This document shows, in pieces, positions 25,418 through 32,510 of a stretch of 34,027 bases of DNA. The DNA comes from Candidatus Omnitrophota bacterium (GTDB lineage Bacteria > Omnitrophota > Gorgyraeia > 2-01-FULL-45-10): positions 1 to 34,027 of the forward strand of contig JAQURV010000005.1 in NCBI GenBank assembly GCA_029004355.1, given 5' to 3'. A program made the position numbers and the translations under genes. Below the pieces are notes generated by a model. It was given only the letters and a program-made list of their open reading frames with translations. It was not told where the DNA came from and ran no database searches. Positions within the stretch are counted from its first letter, which is position 1, and each line of letters begins with the position of its first letter.

Positions 25418-26391
25418 TAATAGACAAAACTCAGGTAAAGAGGATCCTGGTAATAACGTTGAGCAATGTGGGCGATATCATCCTTACTACGCCCGTTATC
25501 AAGGCGCTAGCGAAAGAATTTCCGGGGATCAGGCTCGACGTCATGGTCGGGCCGCAGGGTAAAGAGATATTTGAAAAGGACCCTCATGTCTTCAAGGTCA
25601 TCATTTACGACAAGCATCTGCCGATAGGCCAGAAGAGGCGGCTGCAGCTAAAGCTTAAAAAATTAAAATACGACCTTGTGGTCGATATCAGGAATACCGT
25701 GTTTCCTCTCCTGATCGGCCCGAGGTTCAGGACCGCGACGATACAGAACTTCCCGCACCATATCATTCACAGGAAGCTGCGCCATCTCTACAGGCTTAAA
25801 TCGGTGGGTATAGAGAAGATGGAAGAGTCGCCTTACATCCACACTACAAGCCAGGACGATGAGTACATCGACAGGATGCTCAAGGAGAACGATATCGTCG
25901 ATCCGATAGTCGTGATGAATGCAGGCGCGAAGAGCCATCTGAAGAGATGGACCGCCGGGGGGTTTGCGGAAGTGGCGGAAAGGCTTATGGCCGAATGCAG
26001 GGCCAGCGTGGTCTTCGTCGGGCTGAACGAAGACGAGGCGATAGTGAAAGAGGTCATTTCGCGGATGAACCGTAAGCCGCATAATTTCGTCAATAAGACC
26101 AATATCAGGCAGCTCGCCAGCCTGCTCAAGCGCTCCAGGCTCCTCATAACAAATGACAGCGCGCCGCTCCATCTTGGATGCGCGGTCGGCGTAAAAGTGG
26201 TCGCATTATTCGGCCCCACGGATCCGCGTAAATACGGGCCGACGGGCGAATTCGACGTCGTCATTACAGAAAAATTATCATGCGCGCCTTGCGAGTGCGC
26301 CCAGTGCGCGCGTAACTATGAATGCATGCGGCTCATCTCTCCGGATGCCGTATTCGACGCCGCGAAGATGATGATCGAGGGATATGAGTAA
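25414..26391 (+). CDS. GT9 heptosyltransferase-like protein, second of three
   Basis: A 325-aa GT9 protein. The N-terminus has ILVITLSNVGDIILTTPVI, the middle NAGAKSHLKRW, and the C-terminal half TNDSAPLHLGCAVG, ALFGPTDP and a Cys-rich segment CAPCECAQC...CM. The ATG at 25414 overlaps the previous stop (ATGA). The upstream open frame lies inside the previous gene and is ignored. It starts after a few extra residues (MIIDKTQVKR) compared with its neighbours. Its end overlaps the start of the third GT9 by 8 nt. It likely transfers heptose or another sugar to the growing LPS core. Confidence 0.88.
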   Translation: MIIDKTQVKRILVITLSNVGDIILTTPVIKALAKEFPGIRLDVMVGPQGKEIFEKDPHVFKVIIYDKHLPIGQKRRLQLKLKKLKYDLVVDIRNTVFPLLIGPRFRTATIQNFPHHIIHRKLRHLYRLKSVGIEKMEESPYIHTTSQDDEYIDRMLKENDIVDPIVVMNAGAKSHLKRWTAGGFAEVAERLMAECRASVVFVGLNEDEAIVKEVISRMNRKPHNFVNKTNIRQLASLLKRSRLLITNDSAPLHLGCAVGVKVVALFGPTDPRKYGPTGEFDVVITEKLSCAPCECAQCARNYECMRLISPDAVFDAAKMMIEGYE

Positions 26392-27454
26392 AATCCAAAT
26401 GACAAAATCCAAAATCCAAAAACGGGGAGGCAAAAGAGTTCTTATCGTAAGGCTCGACAGGATAGGGGATGTCCTTCTCTCGACGCCTGTCATAAAGGCT
26501 GTCCGCGATGTCTGCCCCGACGGCCACATAGCTTTTATGGTCAGGAGATATGCCAAAGATATCCTGGAAGGCAATCCATACCTGGATGAGGTGATAGTCT
26601 ATGAAAAGACCGGGCGGGAGAGGGGATTTTTCAGGAACCTGGGTTTCGTACGGCACCTGCGCCGCAAAAAATTCGACATCGCCCTGATCCTGCACCCGAC
26701 GAAGAGGACGCATCTTCTTGTGTCGCTGGCAGGTATCCCCGAGACGGTCGGATACAACCGGAAGTGGGGATTCCTTCTTACCACGAGGATCCCGCATTCC
26801 AAACAGTATGGTCTGAAGCATGAGATCGATTATACCCTCGACATACTGAGATATACCGGATTAGAGCCCAGGGACAAGACCCTCTACATGCCGGTGAACA
26901 GCCATTCGGAATCGAAAGTGGACGAACTCTTAAGGACGAGCGGCATAGCTAAGGATGACCTTTGCGTCGCGATGAACCCGGGCGCCAGCTGTCCTTCGAA
27001 GAGATGGAAGCCGGATAAGTTCGCCAAGGTCGCGGACGCCCTGATCGAAAGATATGGGGCTAAGATAGTGGTGGTGGCGGCCGAGGCGGATAAAGGGCTG
27101 GGCGACAGGATCGCATCGCTGGTAAAGAAGGATTGCGTGAATCTGTCGGGCAGGACGAGCGTCGCCGATGTGGCGAGCGTACTGAGGCGGACGAAGCTCT
27201 TTATATCGAATGACTCCGGGCCGGTGCATATAGCATGCGCCGTAGGGACGCCGGTCATCGCGATATTCGGCAGGCATGACCGCGGGCTTTCGCCGACGCG
27301 CTGGGGACCGACAGGATGGCACGACGCGGTGCTCCATAAGGACGTGGGCTGCATCGAATGCCTTGCGCATAACTGCGCCAGGGGATTCAAATGTCTCGAG
27401 GCGGTAACGGCCGATGAGGTGCTCACAGCCGCTGCAAAAATATTGGGGAAGTAA
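26384..27454 (+). CDS. GT9 heptosyltransferase-like protein, third of three
   Basis: A 356-aa GT9 protein. After an odd, basic N-terminal tail (residues 2-17, SKIQMTKSKIQKRGGK) comes the family start VLIVRLDRIGDVLLSTPVI. NPGASCPSKRW, SNDSGPVHIACAVGTP and a terminal Cys cluster CIEC...C...C follow. The tail is encoded by a half copy of the family D repeat (26389-26422), so intergenic repeat DNA has become coding. The ATG at 26384 has GAGGG just upstream and overlaps the previous stop. No other ATG, GTG or TTG is obvious before the conserved part. Its TAA stop lies inside the terminus of palindrome A3. Confidence 0.88.
   Translation: MSKIQMTKSKIQKRGGKRVLIVRLDRIGDVLLSTPVIKAVRDVCPDGHIAFMVRRYAKDILEGNPYLDEVIVYEKTGRERGFFRNLGFVRHLRRKKFDIALILHPTKRTHLLVSLAGIPETVGYNRKWGFLLTTRIPHSKQYGLKHEIDYTLDILRYTGLEPRDKTLYMPVNSHSESKVDELLRTSGIAKDDLCVAMNPGASCPSKRWKPDKFAKVADALIERYGAKIVVVAAEADKGLGDRIASLVKKDCVNLSGRTSVADVASVLRRTKLFISNDSGPVHIACAVGTPVIAIFGRHDRGLSPTRWGPTGWHDAVLHKDVGCIECLAHNCARGFKCLEAVTADEVLTAAAKILGK
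26389..26422. repeat. Family D half copy inside a gene
   Basis: AAATCCAAAT and AAAATCCAAAATCC units matching the left arms of family D copies 1 and 2, here without a right arm. It begins at the end of the second GT9 gene and runs through codons 2-13 of the third GT9 gene, encoding the Lys/Ile/Gln-rich tail. It looks like a truncated insertion that kept the reading frame open. Confidence 0.7.
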
Positions 27455-27671
27455 AATTTTTCACCACAGCGGTAAATGTGCTGTGCCGAGTGGTTCGTAA
27501 ACCTCGGGGTTGTGCTTCGCAGGGACGCGCAAATTTTAACCATGTAAAATTTGCGCTCGGGAAAAATTGCTCGGACGCTGCCTCGCAATTTTTACGCCCT
27601 GCTTAAGCACGAACCCCTCGGTTTCCGAACCACATCGCCATATCACATTACGGCAGAGCGAAAAATTTTAC
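27451..27671. repeat. Family A palindromic element, copy A3
   Basis: A 221-bp palindrome with perfectly complementary 12-nt ends, GTAAAATTTTTC (27451-27462) and GAAAAATTTTAC (27660-27671). The left end contains the stop codon of the GT9 gene (27452-27454). The outer arms match well over most of their length, for example GTGGTTCG near 27490 against CGAACCAC near 27626. The core at 27519-27602 is identical to A1 except for one base in the 6-nt loop of hairpin 1 (ACCATG instead of GCCATG). It is the most complete copy and best defines the element's limits. Confidence 0.93.
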
Positions 27672-27683
27672 TGGGGTGGCTGG

Positions 27684-27987
27684 AAATTTTTCGGGTGACG
27701 CGGCTTCTAGCCTTTTGTCGAATAGGGCGATTACGGGGTGGGTCTACTTCGCTCAAAGCTTTTCAGCTTTGAGCTTCGAAGGACCCATCCCTACGAAGCC
27801 GTGCACGAAAGTAGCACGGCGAAGTAGGATGGGGTTTGACCTTTCGGCTTTGCCGTAGCACACTGACCGTTAAGGTTATTTAAATAAGGCTGATTAAATC
27901 AAGAATACCGATATTAAAAGCCGTGCATGCGCGCGGATAAAGCCCTATAAAACAAAAGGCGAAGCCGCGGCAGGACCCGAAAAATTT
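27684..27987. repeat. Family B palindromic element, copy B2
   Basis: The ends AAATTTTTCGGGT (27684-27696) and ACCCGAAAAATTT (27975-27987) are perfect complements and differ from B1 by a paired change. Inside, CGGCTTC (27701-27707) pairs with GAAGCCG (27961-27967), and AGCCTTTTGT...ATAGGGC continues on both sides. The centre is a three-helix junction: CTACTTCGC (27744-27752) pairs with GCGAAGTAG (27819-27827) and encloses the perfect hairpin GCTCAAAGCT / AGCTTTGAGC (27751-27774) and the stem GCCGTGC / GCACGGC (27798-27820). It begins 12 nt after A3. No gene is supported. Confidence 0.85.
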
Positions 27988-28023
27988 CTAAGGATCTGGG
28001 AAATTTGTTGAGGAGGTAGAAAC

Positions 28024-28106
28024 AAAAAAGACCTCGATTGCGGGGTCTTTTTCGGAGGTGATAGGCCTCAATGGCTTTCGCTATCATTGCCCTCTCGTGT
28101 TTCTAC
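28024..28106 (-). ncRNA. Candidate small structured RNA on the minus strand
   Basis: Predicted transcript of about 83 nt running from near 28106 down to 28024. Read on the minus strand it contains GAGGGCAATGATAGC, a GAAA tetraloop, then GCCATTGAGGCC, CTATCACCTC and a terminator hairpin. GGC-AATG-GC can pair with GC-CATT-GCC around GAAA. Alternatively TGATAG pairs with CTATCA inside GAGG/CCTC, which would be a pseudoknot or a switch. GTAGAAACA at the 5' end is complementary to a segment just past the terminator. A promoter-like pair lies upstream. The short stretch GCGAAAGCC...GAGGCCTA faintly recalls c-di-GMP-I riboswitch joints, but the rest does not fit. I cannot assign a known family. Confidence 0.5.
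28025..28052 (-). terminator. Intrinsic terminator
   Basis: A 12-bp hairpin (one G-T pair) with a 4-nt loop. On the minus strand, AAAAAGACCCCG - CAAT - CGAGGTCTTTTT runs into a T6 tract. On the plus strand the hairpin also ends in T5, so it may stop transcription in both directions, separating the glycan operon from the gene at 28204. Confidence 0.75.
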
Positions 28107-28110
28107 TAAA

Positions 28111-28139
28111 AGTATGCCACATAAAACAGGAAAAGGCAA
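28111..28139 (-). promoter_or_regulatory. Putative sigma70-type promoter for the minus-strand RNA
   Basis: On the minus strand TTGCCT (28134-28139) and CATACT (28111-28116) are separated by 17 nt. Each matches the TTGACA/TATAAT consensus at four of six positions. Initiation would fall near 28104-28106, exactly at the start of the foldable segment. Confidence 0.45.
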
Positions 28140-28203
28140 TAGTCGGAGGCCACTTTTTTAATCAAATGTTAAACAGAAATTCAGCCAGAAAGAAGGTATT
28201 TGC

Positions 28204-29277
28204 GTGAAGATAGGACTGATAGGATTACCGCAGGTAGGGAAGAAGACGCTCTTCGAGCTTTTGACGAACCATAAGCCATCGGAGAAAGAGCTCGTTTCCG
28301 GCAAGCCGATAAAAGGCGTTGCCGAGATAAAGGACCCCCGCTACGATAAGCTCGTGGGGATGTATAAGCCTAAGAAGGAGGTCAGGGCGAGGATAGATGT
28401 CGAATGCCTGCCCAAGCTGGAGAAGGATACTATCGCAAAGGGCGAGATATTCACCGATATAAACGAACTCGACGCTATATGCCATGTCGTCAGGGTCTTT
28501 AAGGACGATTCCGTTTATCACGCGGATGGTTCGGTCGACCCCAAGCGCGACATAGATTTTGTGAATTCGGAGCTCCTGCTCCACGACCTGATATTTATCG
28601 AAAAACGTATGGAGCGTCTCGACCAGAAGATAAAGCAGACCAGGGAGGAAGCCTCAATAAAGGAGCGGGAAGTTCTTCTTAAACTTAAGACGCATCTCGA
28701 CAAGACATTGCCGCTCAGGCTCCTGAGTTTGAGCCAGGACGAAAAGAAGTTGATAACGAGTTATCCTTTTGTGACATTGAAGGAGATGGTCATAGTCCTG
28801 AACGTCTCGGAGAACGAGCTTAGCCAGACGGCGCTTGCGGACCGGCTTAAAGCGGAATTTGCGCCTATCCGGATAGAGGTGATGCAGGTCTCCGCAAAAG
28901 TCGAGGCAGAGATAGCGGGCCTTGAATCCGAGGATGAGAAGAGGGAGTTCATGGGTTCTCTCGGCATCGAAGAGAGCGCCGTAAGCGTCCTTACCCGCGT
29001 CCTGATCAAGGCGCTCAGCCTCATATCGTTCTTCACGGTAGGCGAGGACGAAGTGCGGCAGTGGTTGGTGCGGCGGGGTTCGAATGCCCCGGAAGCGGCG
29101 GGCGCGATACACTCGGACCTCCAGAAATGCTTTATAAGGGCTGAAGTGATGAAGTATGACGATCTCGTGGCGCTGGGCGCCGAAGAGAAGCTGAAGGCTG
29201 CGGGCAAATTTTATCTAAAGGGCAAAGATTATATAGTTGAAGACGGGGATATAGTCAATATACGATTCAGCGTATAG
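28204..29277 (+). CDS. Divergent YchF/OLA1-family P-loop protein
   Basis: A 357-aa homologue of the translation-associated ATPase YchF (Obg family). The C-terminal TGS-like part (about 270-357) is very well kept: EVRQWLVRRGSNAPEAAG, AEVMKYDDL, AAGKFYLKGKDY and DGDIV. The N-terminal nucleotide-binding half is eroded. The P-loop reads GLPQVGKKT, with Lys14 where the Mg2+-binding Ser should be; the switch DIAGLV reads DVECLP (65-70); and the Gly-rich switch that follows is gone. NVSE (200-203) keeps the NxxE form that favours ATP. It may bind but not hydrolyse nucleotide, or neither (inference). It starts with GTG, with GAAGG 7 nt upstream. It is probably a paralogue of the housekeeping ychF. 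Confidence 0.85.
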   Translation: MKIGLIGLPQVGKKTLFELLTNHKPSEKELVSGKPIKGVAEIKDPRYDKLVGMYKPKKEVRARIDVECLPKLEKDTIAKGEIFTDINELDAICHVVRVFKDDSVYHADGSVDPKRDIDFVNSELLLHDLIFIEKRMERLDQKIKQTREEASIKEREVLLKLKTHLDKTLPLRLLSLSQDEKKLITSYPFVTLKEMVIVLNVSENELSQTALADRLKAEFAPIRIEVMQVSAKVEAEIAGLESEDEKREFMGSLGIEESAVSVLTRVLIKALSLISFFTVGEDEVRQWLVRRGSNAPEAAGAIHSDLQKCFIRAEVMKYDDLVALGAEEKLKAAGKFYLKGKDYIVEDGDIVNIRFSV

Positions 29278-29286
29278 GAGGATATT

Positions 29287-29751
29287 ATGCTGCCTAAAGA
29301 ACTGGTCGACCTGCTCGAGACGAGAGAGTTTATAAGCGTAGCCACCTGTGATTTCGAGGGGCGGCCTAATGCGGCGCCGAAATTCATCCTGAAAGTAGAA
29401 GGCAGCCGCATATACCTGGTGGATTATATAATAGGCGCGACGTGGAAGAATCTTAAAGCGAACCCCAGGATATCGATGTCGCTTATAGATACGAGGACCC
29501 TCAAGGGTTATCAGCTCAACGGCGCCGCGAAGATAATGTCGCGGGGAAAGCTTTATGACAAGATGCGCGAGGAGATGACGGATAAAGAGGTACGTCTCAC
29601 GAGCCAGCATATAATAGATGAAGTCCGGGGGCAGCCTACACAGGAGACGTTCGAGATACTCTTCAGCGAAAAATTCATCATATTTGAGGTCAGGATAGAT
29701 GAGATCGTCGAGATGGATGTCCACGGCGAACTTAAGCGTAATAAAAAATAG
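29287..29751 (+). CDS. Pyridoxamine 5'-phosphate oxidase-like FMN-binding protein
   Basis: A 154-aa protein of the split-barrel flavin-binding superfamily. The N-terminal pattern (LLETREFISVATCDFEGRPN, then APKFILKVEG and IYLVDYIIG) is typical, with KNLKANPRISMSLID next. These proteins bind FMN, F420 or haem and reduce varied substrates, so no substrate can be named. It lies 9 nt after the YchF-like gene and is probably co-transcribed with it. AGGAGG sits just before the ATG. The last third is charged and ends KRNKK. Confidence 0.8.
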   Translation: MLPKELVDLLETREFISVATCDFEGRPNAAPKFILKVEGSRIYLVDYIIGATWKNLKANPRISMSLIDTRTLKGYQLNGAAKIMSRGKLYDKMREEMTDKEVRLTSQHIIDEVRGQPTQETFEILFSEKFIIFEVRIDEIVEMDVHGELKRNKK

Positions 29752-29806
29752 TAGCGGCTTTTCGATATTCATGTTAAAATGACTATTCTATTTAAAAGGA
29801 AAGCGT

Positions 29807-30745
29807 ATGAAGAGACAGAGAGTGGATCTTGAGAAGATAAAGACGATACCGCTTCAATTCCGGAAATGCAAGGTATCCATAGATGATTTTGCCAGGCCCG
29901 GCCGGAAGGGCGCTTCCTTCAAAGAGTTTTACGCGTCATTGCCGAACGTCCTTGCCAGCCAGAACCTGCAGGCGCTGGTCGACAAGATAACCAAGGCTTA
30001 CAAGGGCCGGAAGATGGTCATCCTGATGATGGGCGCGCATGTGATAAAGTGCGGCCTCTCGCCGCTTGTCATAGACCTGATGAGGCGAGGCGTCATAAAG
30101 GCGGTCGCCTTGAACGGGGCCGGCGTAATACACGATACCGAGATAGCTATGATAGGCAGGACCAGCGAGGATGTCGGGGAAGGCATACTCGACGGCTCGT
30201 TCGGCATGGCTAAGGAAACGGCCAATTTCATAAACGGCGCGATAAACGACGGATTTAAAGACGGCATAGGCATCGGCGAGGCTGTCGGCGCCAGGATAGC
30301 GAAGGCAAAGCTGCCGCACAGACGCTTCAGCATACTCGCCACCGGGCACGAGCTGAATATCCCGGTGACGGTCCATGTCGCGATAGGCACCGATATAATT
30401 CATCAGCACCCCAGCGCCAACGGCGAGGCCATAGGCGAGGGCTCGCTCCTCGACTTCAGGAATTTCATCTACAGCGTCGGGAGACTCGAAAACGGCGTTG
30501 CCGTCAATTTTGGTTCGGCGGTAATATTGCCGGAAGTCTTCCTGAAAGCGGTGACGGTCGCGCGGAATCTCGGCTATAAACTCAACGCGTTCAATACGGC
30601 CAATTTCGACATGATAAGCCAGTACAGGCCCTACCAGAACATACTTTCACGGCCGACGTCTTCCGGCGGTAAAGGGTATAATATCATCGGCCATCACGAG
30701 TTGATGTTCCCGCTCCTCTACCGCTCTATCATAGAGAAGATATAG
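29807..30745 (+). CDS. Deoxyhypusine synthase-like protein
   Basis: A 312-aa protein of the deoxyhypusine synthase (DHS) superfamily, an NAD-binding Rossmann-like fold. Clear signatures are MGAHVIKCGLSPLVIDLM, then ALNGAGVIHDTEIAMIG and GRTSEDV. True DHS makes the hypusine precursor on eukaryotic or archaeal eIF5A, which bacteria lack. The catalytic-Lys context of DHS (WGK) is not seen here; the C-terminal part has SSGGKGYNIIGHHE instead. The gene sits 18 nt before the heptose kinase gene, at the head of a heptose/Kdo precursor run. A role in that pathway or in polyamine-like chemistry is possible but unproven. Confidence 0.82.
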   Translation: MKRQRVDLEKIKTIPLQFRKCKVSIDDFARPGRKGASFKEFYASLPNVLASQNLQALVDKITKAYKGRKMVILMMGAHVIKCGLSPLVIDLMRRGVIKAVALNGAGVIHDTEIAMIGRTSEDVGEGILDGSFGMAKETANFINGAINDGFKDGIGIGEAVGARIAKAKLPHRRFSILATGHELNIPVTVHVAIGTDIIHQHPSANGEAIGEGSLLDFRNFIYSVGRLENGVAVNFGSAVILPEVFLKAVTVARNLGYKLNAFNTANFDMISQYRPYQNILSRPTSSGGKGYNIIGHHELMFPLLYRSIIEKI

Positions 30746-30763
30746 GAAATCAAAATAAATTTT

Positions 30764-31762
30764 ATGCATACAATAGGTTTCGAAAAGATACAAAAAAAGA
30801 TAGGGAATTTTAAAAACGCGCGCGTGCTGGTGATCGGCGACCTCATACTGGACGAGTTTCTCTGGGGGGACGTCTCGCGGATATCGCCCGAAGCTCCCGT
30901 GCCGGTCGTCTGGGTCAAGAAGGAGAGTTTCATGCCCGGCGGGGCGTCAAATGTCGCCAATAATCTCCGTTCGCTCGGCGCAAACGTCTATCTGGCCGGC
31001 GTGATAGGCGATGACGAGCGCGGGGCGATCCTGAAGGGTGAGCTTGAGCAAAAGGGGATCCACACAGCCGGCGTGATAACGGATGATTCGAGGCCGACCA
31101 TCTTAAAGACGCGCGTTGTGGCCCAGCATCAGCAGGTTGTGCGGATCGACAAGGAGCGCGTCGAACCGCTGAGCGGCGGCATACTGGGAAAGCTTGTCGA
31201 GTATGTCGAGGGCGCGATGAAGGATGTCGACGCCGTTATAATCGAAGATTACGGCAAAGGCGTCATAACGTCGGCGCTGCTAAGCAAGGTGGTCCCCGCG
31301 GCCAAGAAGCATAGCAAGATCATTTCGGTCGATCCCAAGGAAGAGAATTTCAAGTATTACAAAGGCATAAGCGTTATCACTCCGAATAATTACGAAGCCT
31401 CGAAGGCGGTCGGATTTGAAATTAAAGATGAGGCGACGCTGCTCAAGGCGGGCCAGACGCTCCTGACCAAACTAAATTGCAAGATAGCTCTCATAACGCT
31501 GGGCGAACACGGCATGGCAGTATTCCAGAAATCGAAACCGGTGAAGCATATACCGACGGTGGCGCAGGAAGTCTTCGATGTCTCAGGCGCCGGCGACACG
31601 GTCATAGCTACTTATACTCTGTCGCTTGCGGCGGGCGCGGATCCGATAATGTCGGCGCATATAGCGAATTGCGCCGCCGGTATCGTTGTCGGTAAAGTGG
31701 GCATAGCGGTGGTAACGCCGAACGAACTTTTAGATAGAATAAAGAGGGAGCTGGATAAATGA
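30764..31762 (+). CDS. rfaE1: D-glycero-beta-D-manno-heptose-7-phosphate kinase (RfaE domain 1)
   Basis: PfkB/ribokinase-family kinase that adds a phosphate at C1 of heptose-7-phosphate on the way to ADP-heptose. Motifs are GDLILDEFLWGDVSRISPEAPVP split over residues 25-47, PGGASNVANNL (58-68), and DVSGAGDT (272-279) with catalytic Asp278. At 332 aa it is the kinase part only; the adenylyltransferase domain fused in E. coli HldE is absent and must be encoded elsewhere. kdsB overlaps by 4 nt (ATGA). With several GT9 proteins upstream this supports heptose in the LPS core. Confidence 0.93.
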   Translation: MHTIGFEKIQKKIGNFKNARVLVIGDLILDEFLWGDVSRISPEAPVPVVWVKKESFMPGGASNVANNLRSLGANVYLAGVIGDDERGAILKGELEQKGIHTAGVITDDSRPTILKTRVVAQHQQVVRIDKERVEPLSGGILGKLVEYVEGAMKDVDAVIIEDYGKGVITSALLSKVVPAAKKHSKIISVDPKEENFKYYKGISVITPNNYEASKAVGFEIKDEATLLKAGQTLLTKLNCKIALITLGEHGMAVFQKSKPVKHIPTVAQEVFDVSGAGDTVIATYTLSLAAGADPIMSAHIANCAAGIVVGKVGIAVVTPNELLDRIKRELDK

Positions 31763-32508
31763 GGGTGATCGGAGTAATACCCGCGCGTTGGGGCGCGACA
31801 AGGTTCGAAGGTAAGGTCCTGGCCAATCTTCTGGGGAAACCCGTCATACAACATGTCTGGGAGAACGCCAGGAAGGCCAAGACGCTCGACGATCTGATAG
31901 TTGCATGCGACGACGAGCGCATAATGAAGGTCGTGGAAGGTTTCGGCGGCAAGGCCATCTACACGTCTCCCGACCAGCCGTCCGGCACGGACAGGCTTGC
32001 CGAGGTCGTGAATCCTATGGCTGTAGACATAGCTGTGAATATCCAGGGGGACGAGCCTCTCATCAAACCTATCATCATCGACAGCCTGGTGATAGCGCTG
32101 CAGAACGAAAAGCTGGCCCAGATGGCGACGGTGATAAAAAGGATAGAAGATGACTCCGAGCTTACGAGCTCACACGTCGTTAAGGTCGTATTCGATAAGA
32201 ACGGCTACGCTATATATTTCTCGCGCTACGCCATTCCCTACAACAGGACGAGCGAAATAGACGAGACCAAGAGGCCGGTATACTATAAGCATATAGGGCT
32301 CTACGCATTTACCAAGGATTTTCTATTCACATTCAGGAATCTTCCGAAGTCGACTCTCGAGAACGCGGAGAAGCTTGAGCAGCTCAGGGTGATCGAGAAC
32401 GGCTATAAGATAAAGATCGTCGAGACGAAGCTCGATACGATCGGGGTCGACAGGCCGGAGGACCTGAAGAGGGCCGAAGACGCGCTCTTAAAAGAGAGAG
32501 AAAAATAA
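31759..32508 (+). CDS. kdsB: CMP-Kdo synthetase (3-deoxy-manno-octulosonate cytidylyltransferase)
   Basis: Activates Kdo with CTP to give CMP-Kdo, the donor for WaaA. The N-terminal [17 protein letters not shown] is the nucleotide-binding start. [10 protein letters not shown] and [10 protein letters not shown] (metal and CTP binding) follow, then the [10 protein letters not shown] segment and [11 protein letters not shown]. At 249 aa it has the usual length. It overlaps the heptose kinase gene by 4 nt, and kdsA follows 2 nt after its stop. Confidence 0.95.
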   Translation: MRVIGVIPARWGATRFEGKVLANLLGKPVIQHVWENARKAKTLDDLIVACDDERIMKVVEGFGGKAIYTSPDQPSGTDRLAEVVNPMAVDIAVNIQGDEPLIKPIIIDSLVIALQNEKLAQMATVIKRIEDDSELTSSHVVKVVFDKNGYAIYFSRYAIPYNRTSEIDETKRPVYYKHIGLYAFTKDFLFTFRNLPKSTLENAEKLEQLRVIENGYKIKIVETKLDTIGVDRPEDLKRAEDALLKEREK

Positions 32509-32510
32509 TA

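Noticed and set aside
28016-28106. Plus-strand riboswitch for the YchF-like gene
   Set aside because: The same fold can be drawn on the plus strand, but no promoter was seen there, the terminator would come first, and the gene starts about 100 nt away. The minus-strand reading has a promoter, a GAAA tetraloop and a T6 terminator in order.
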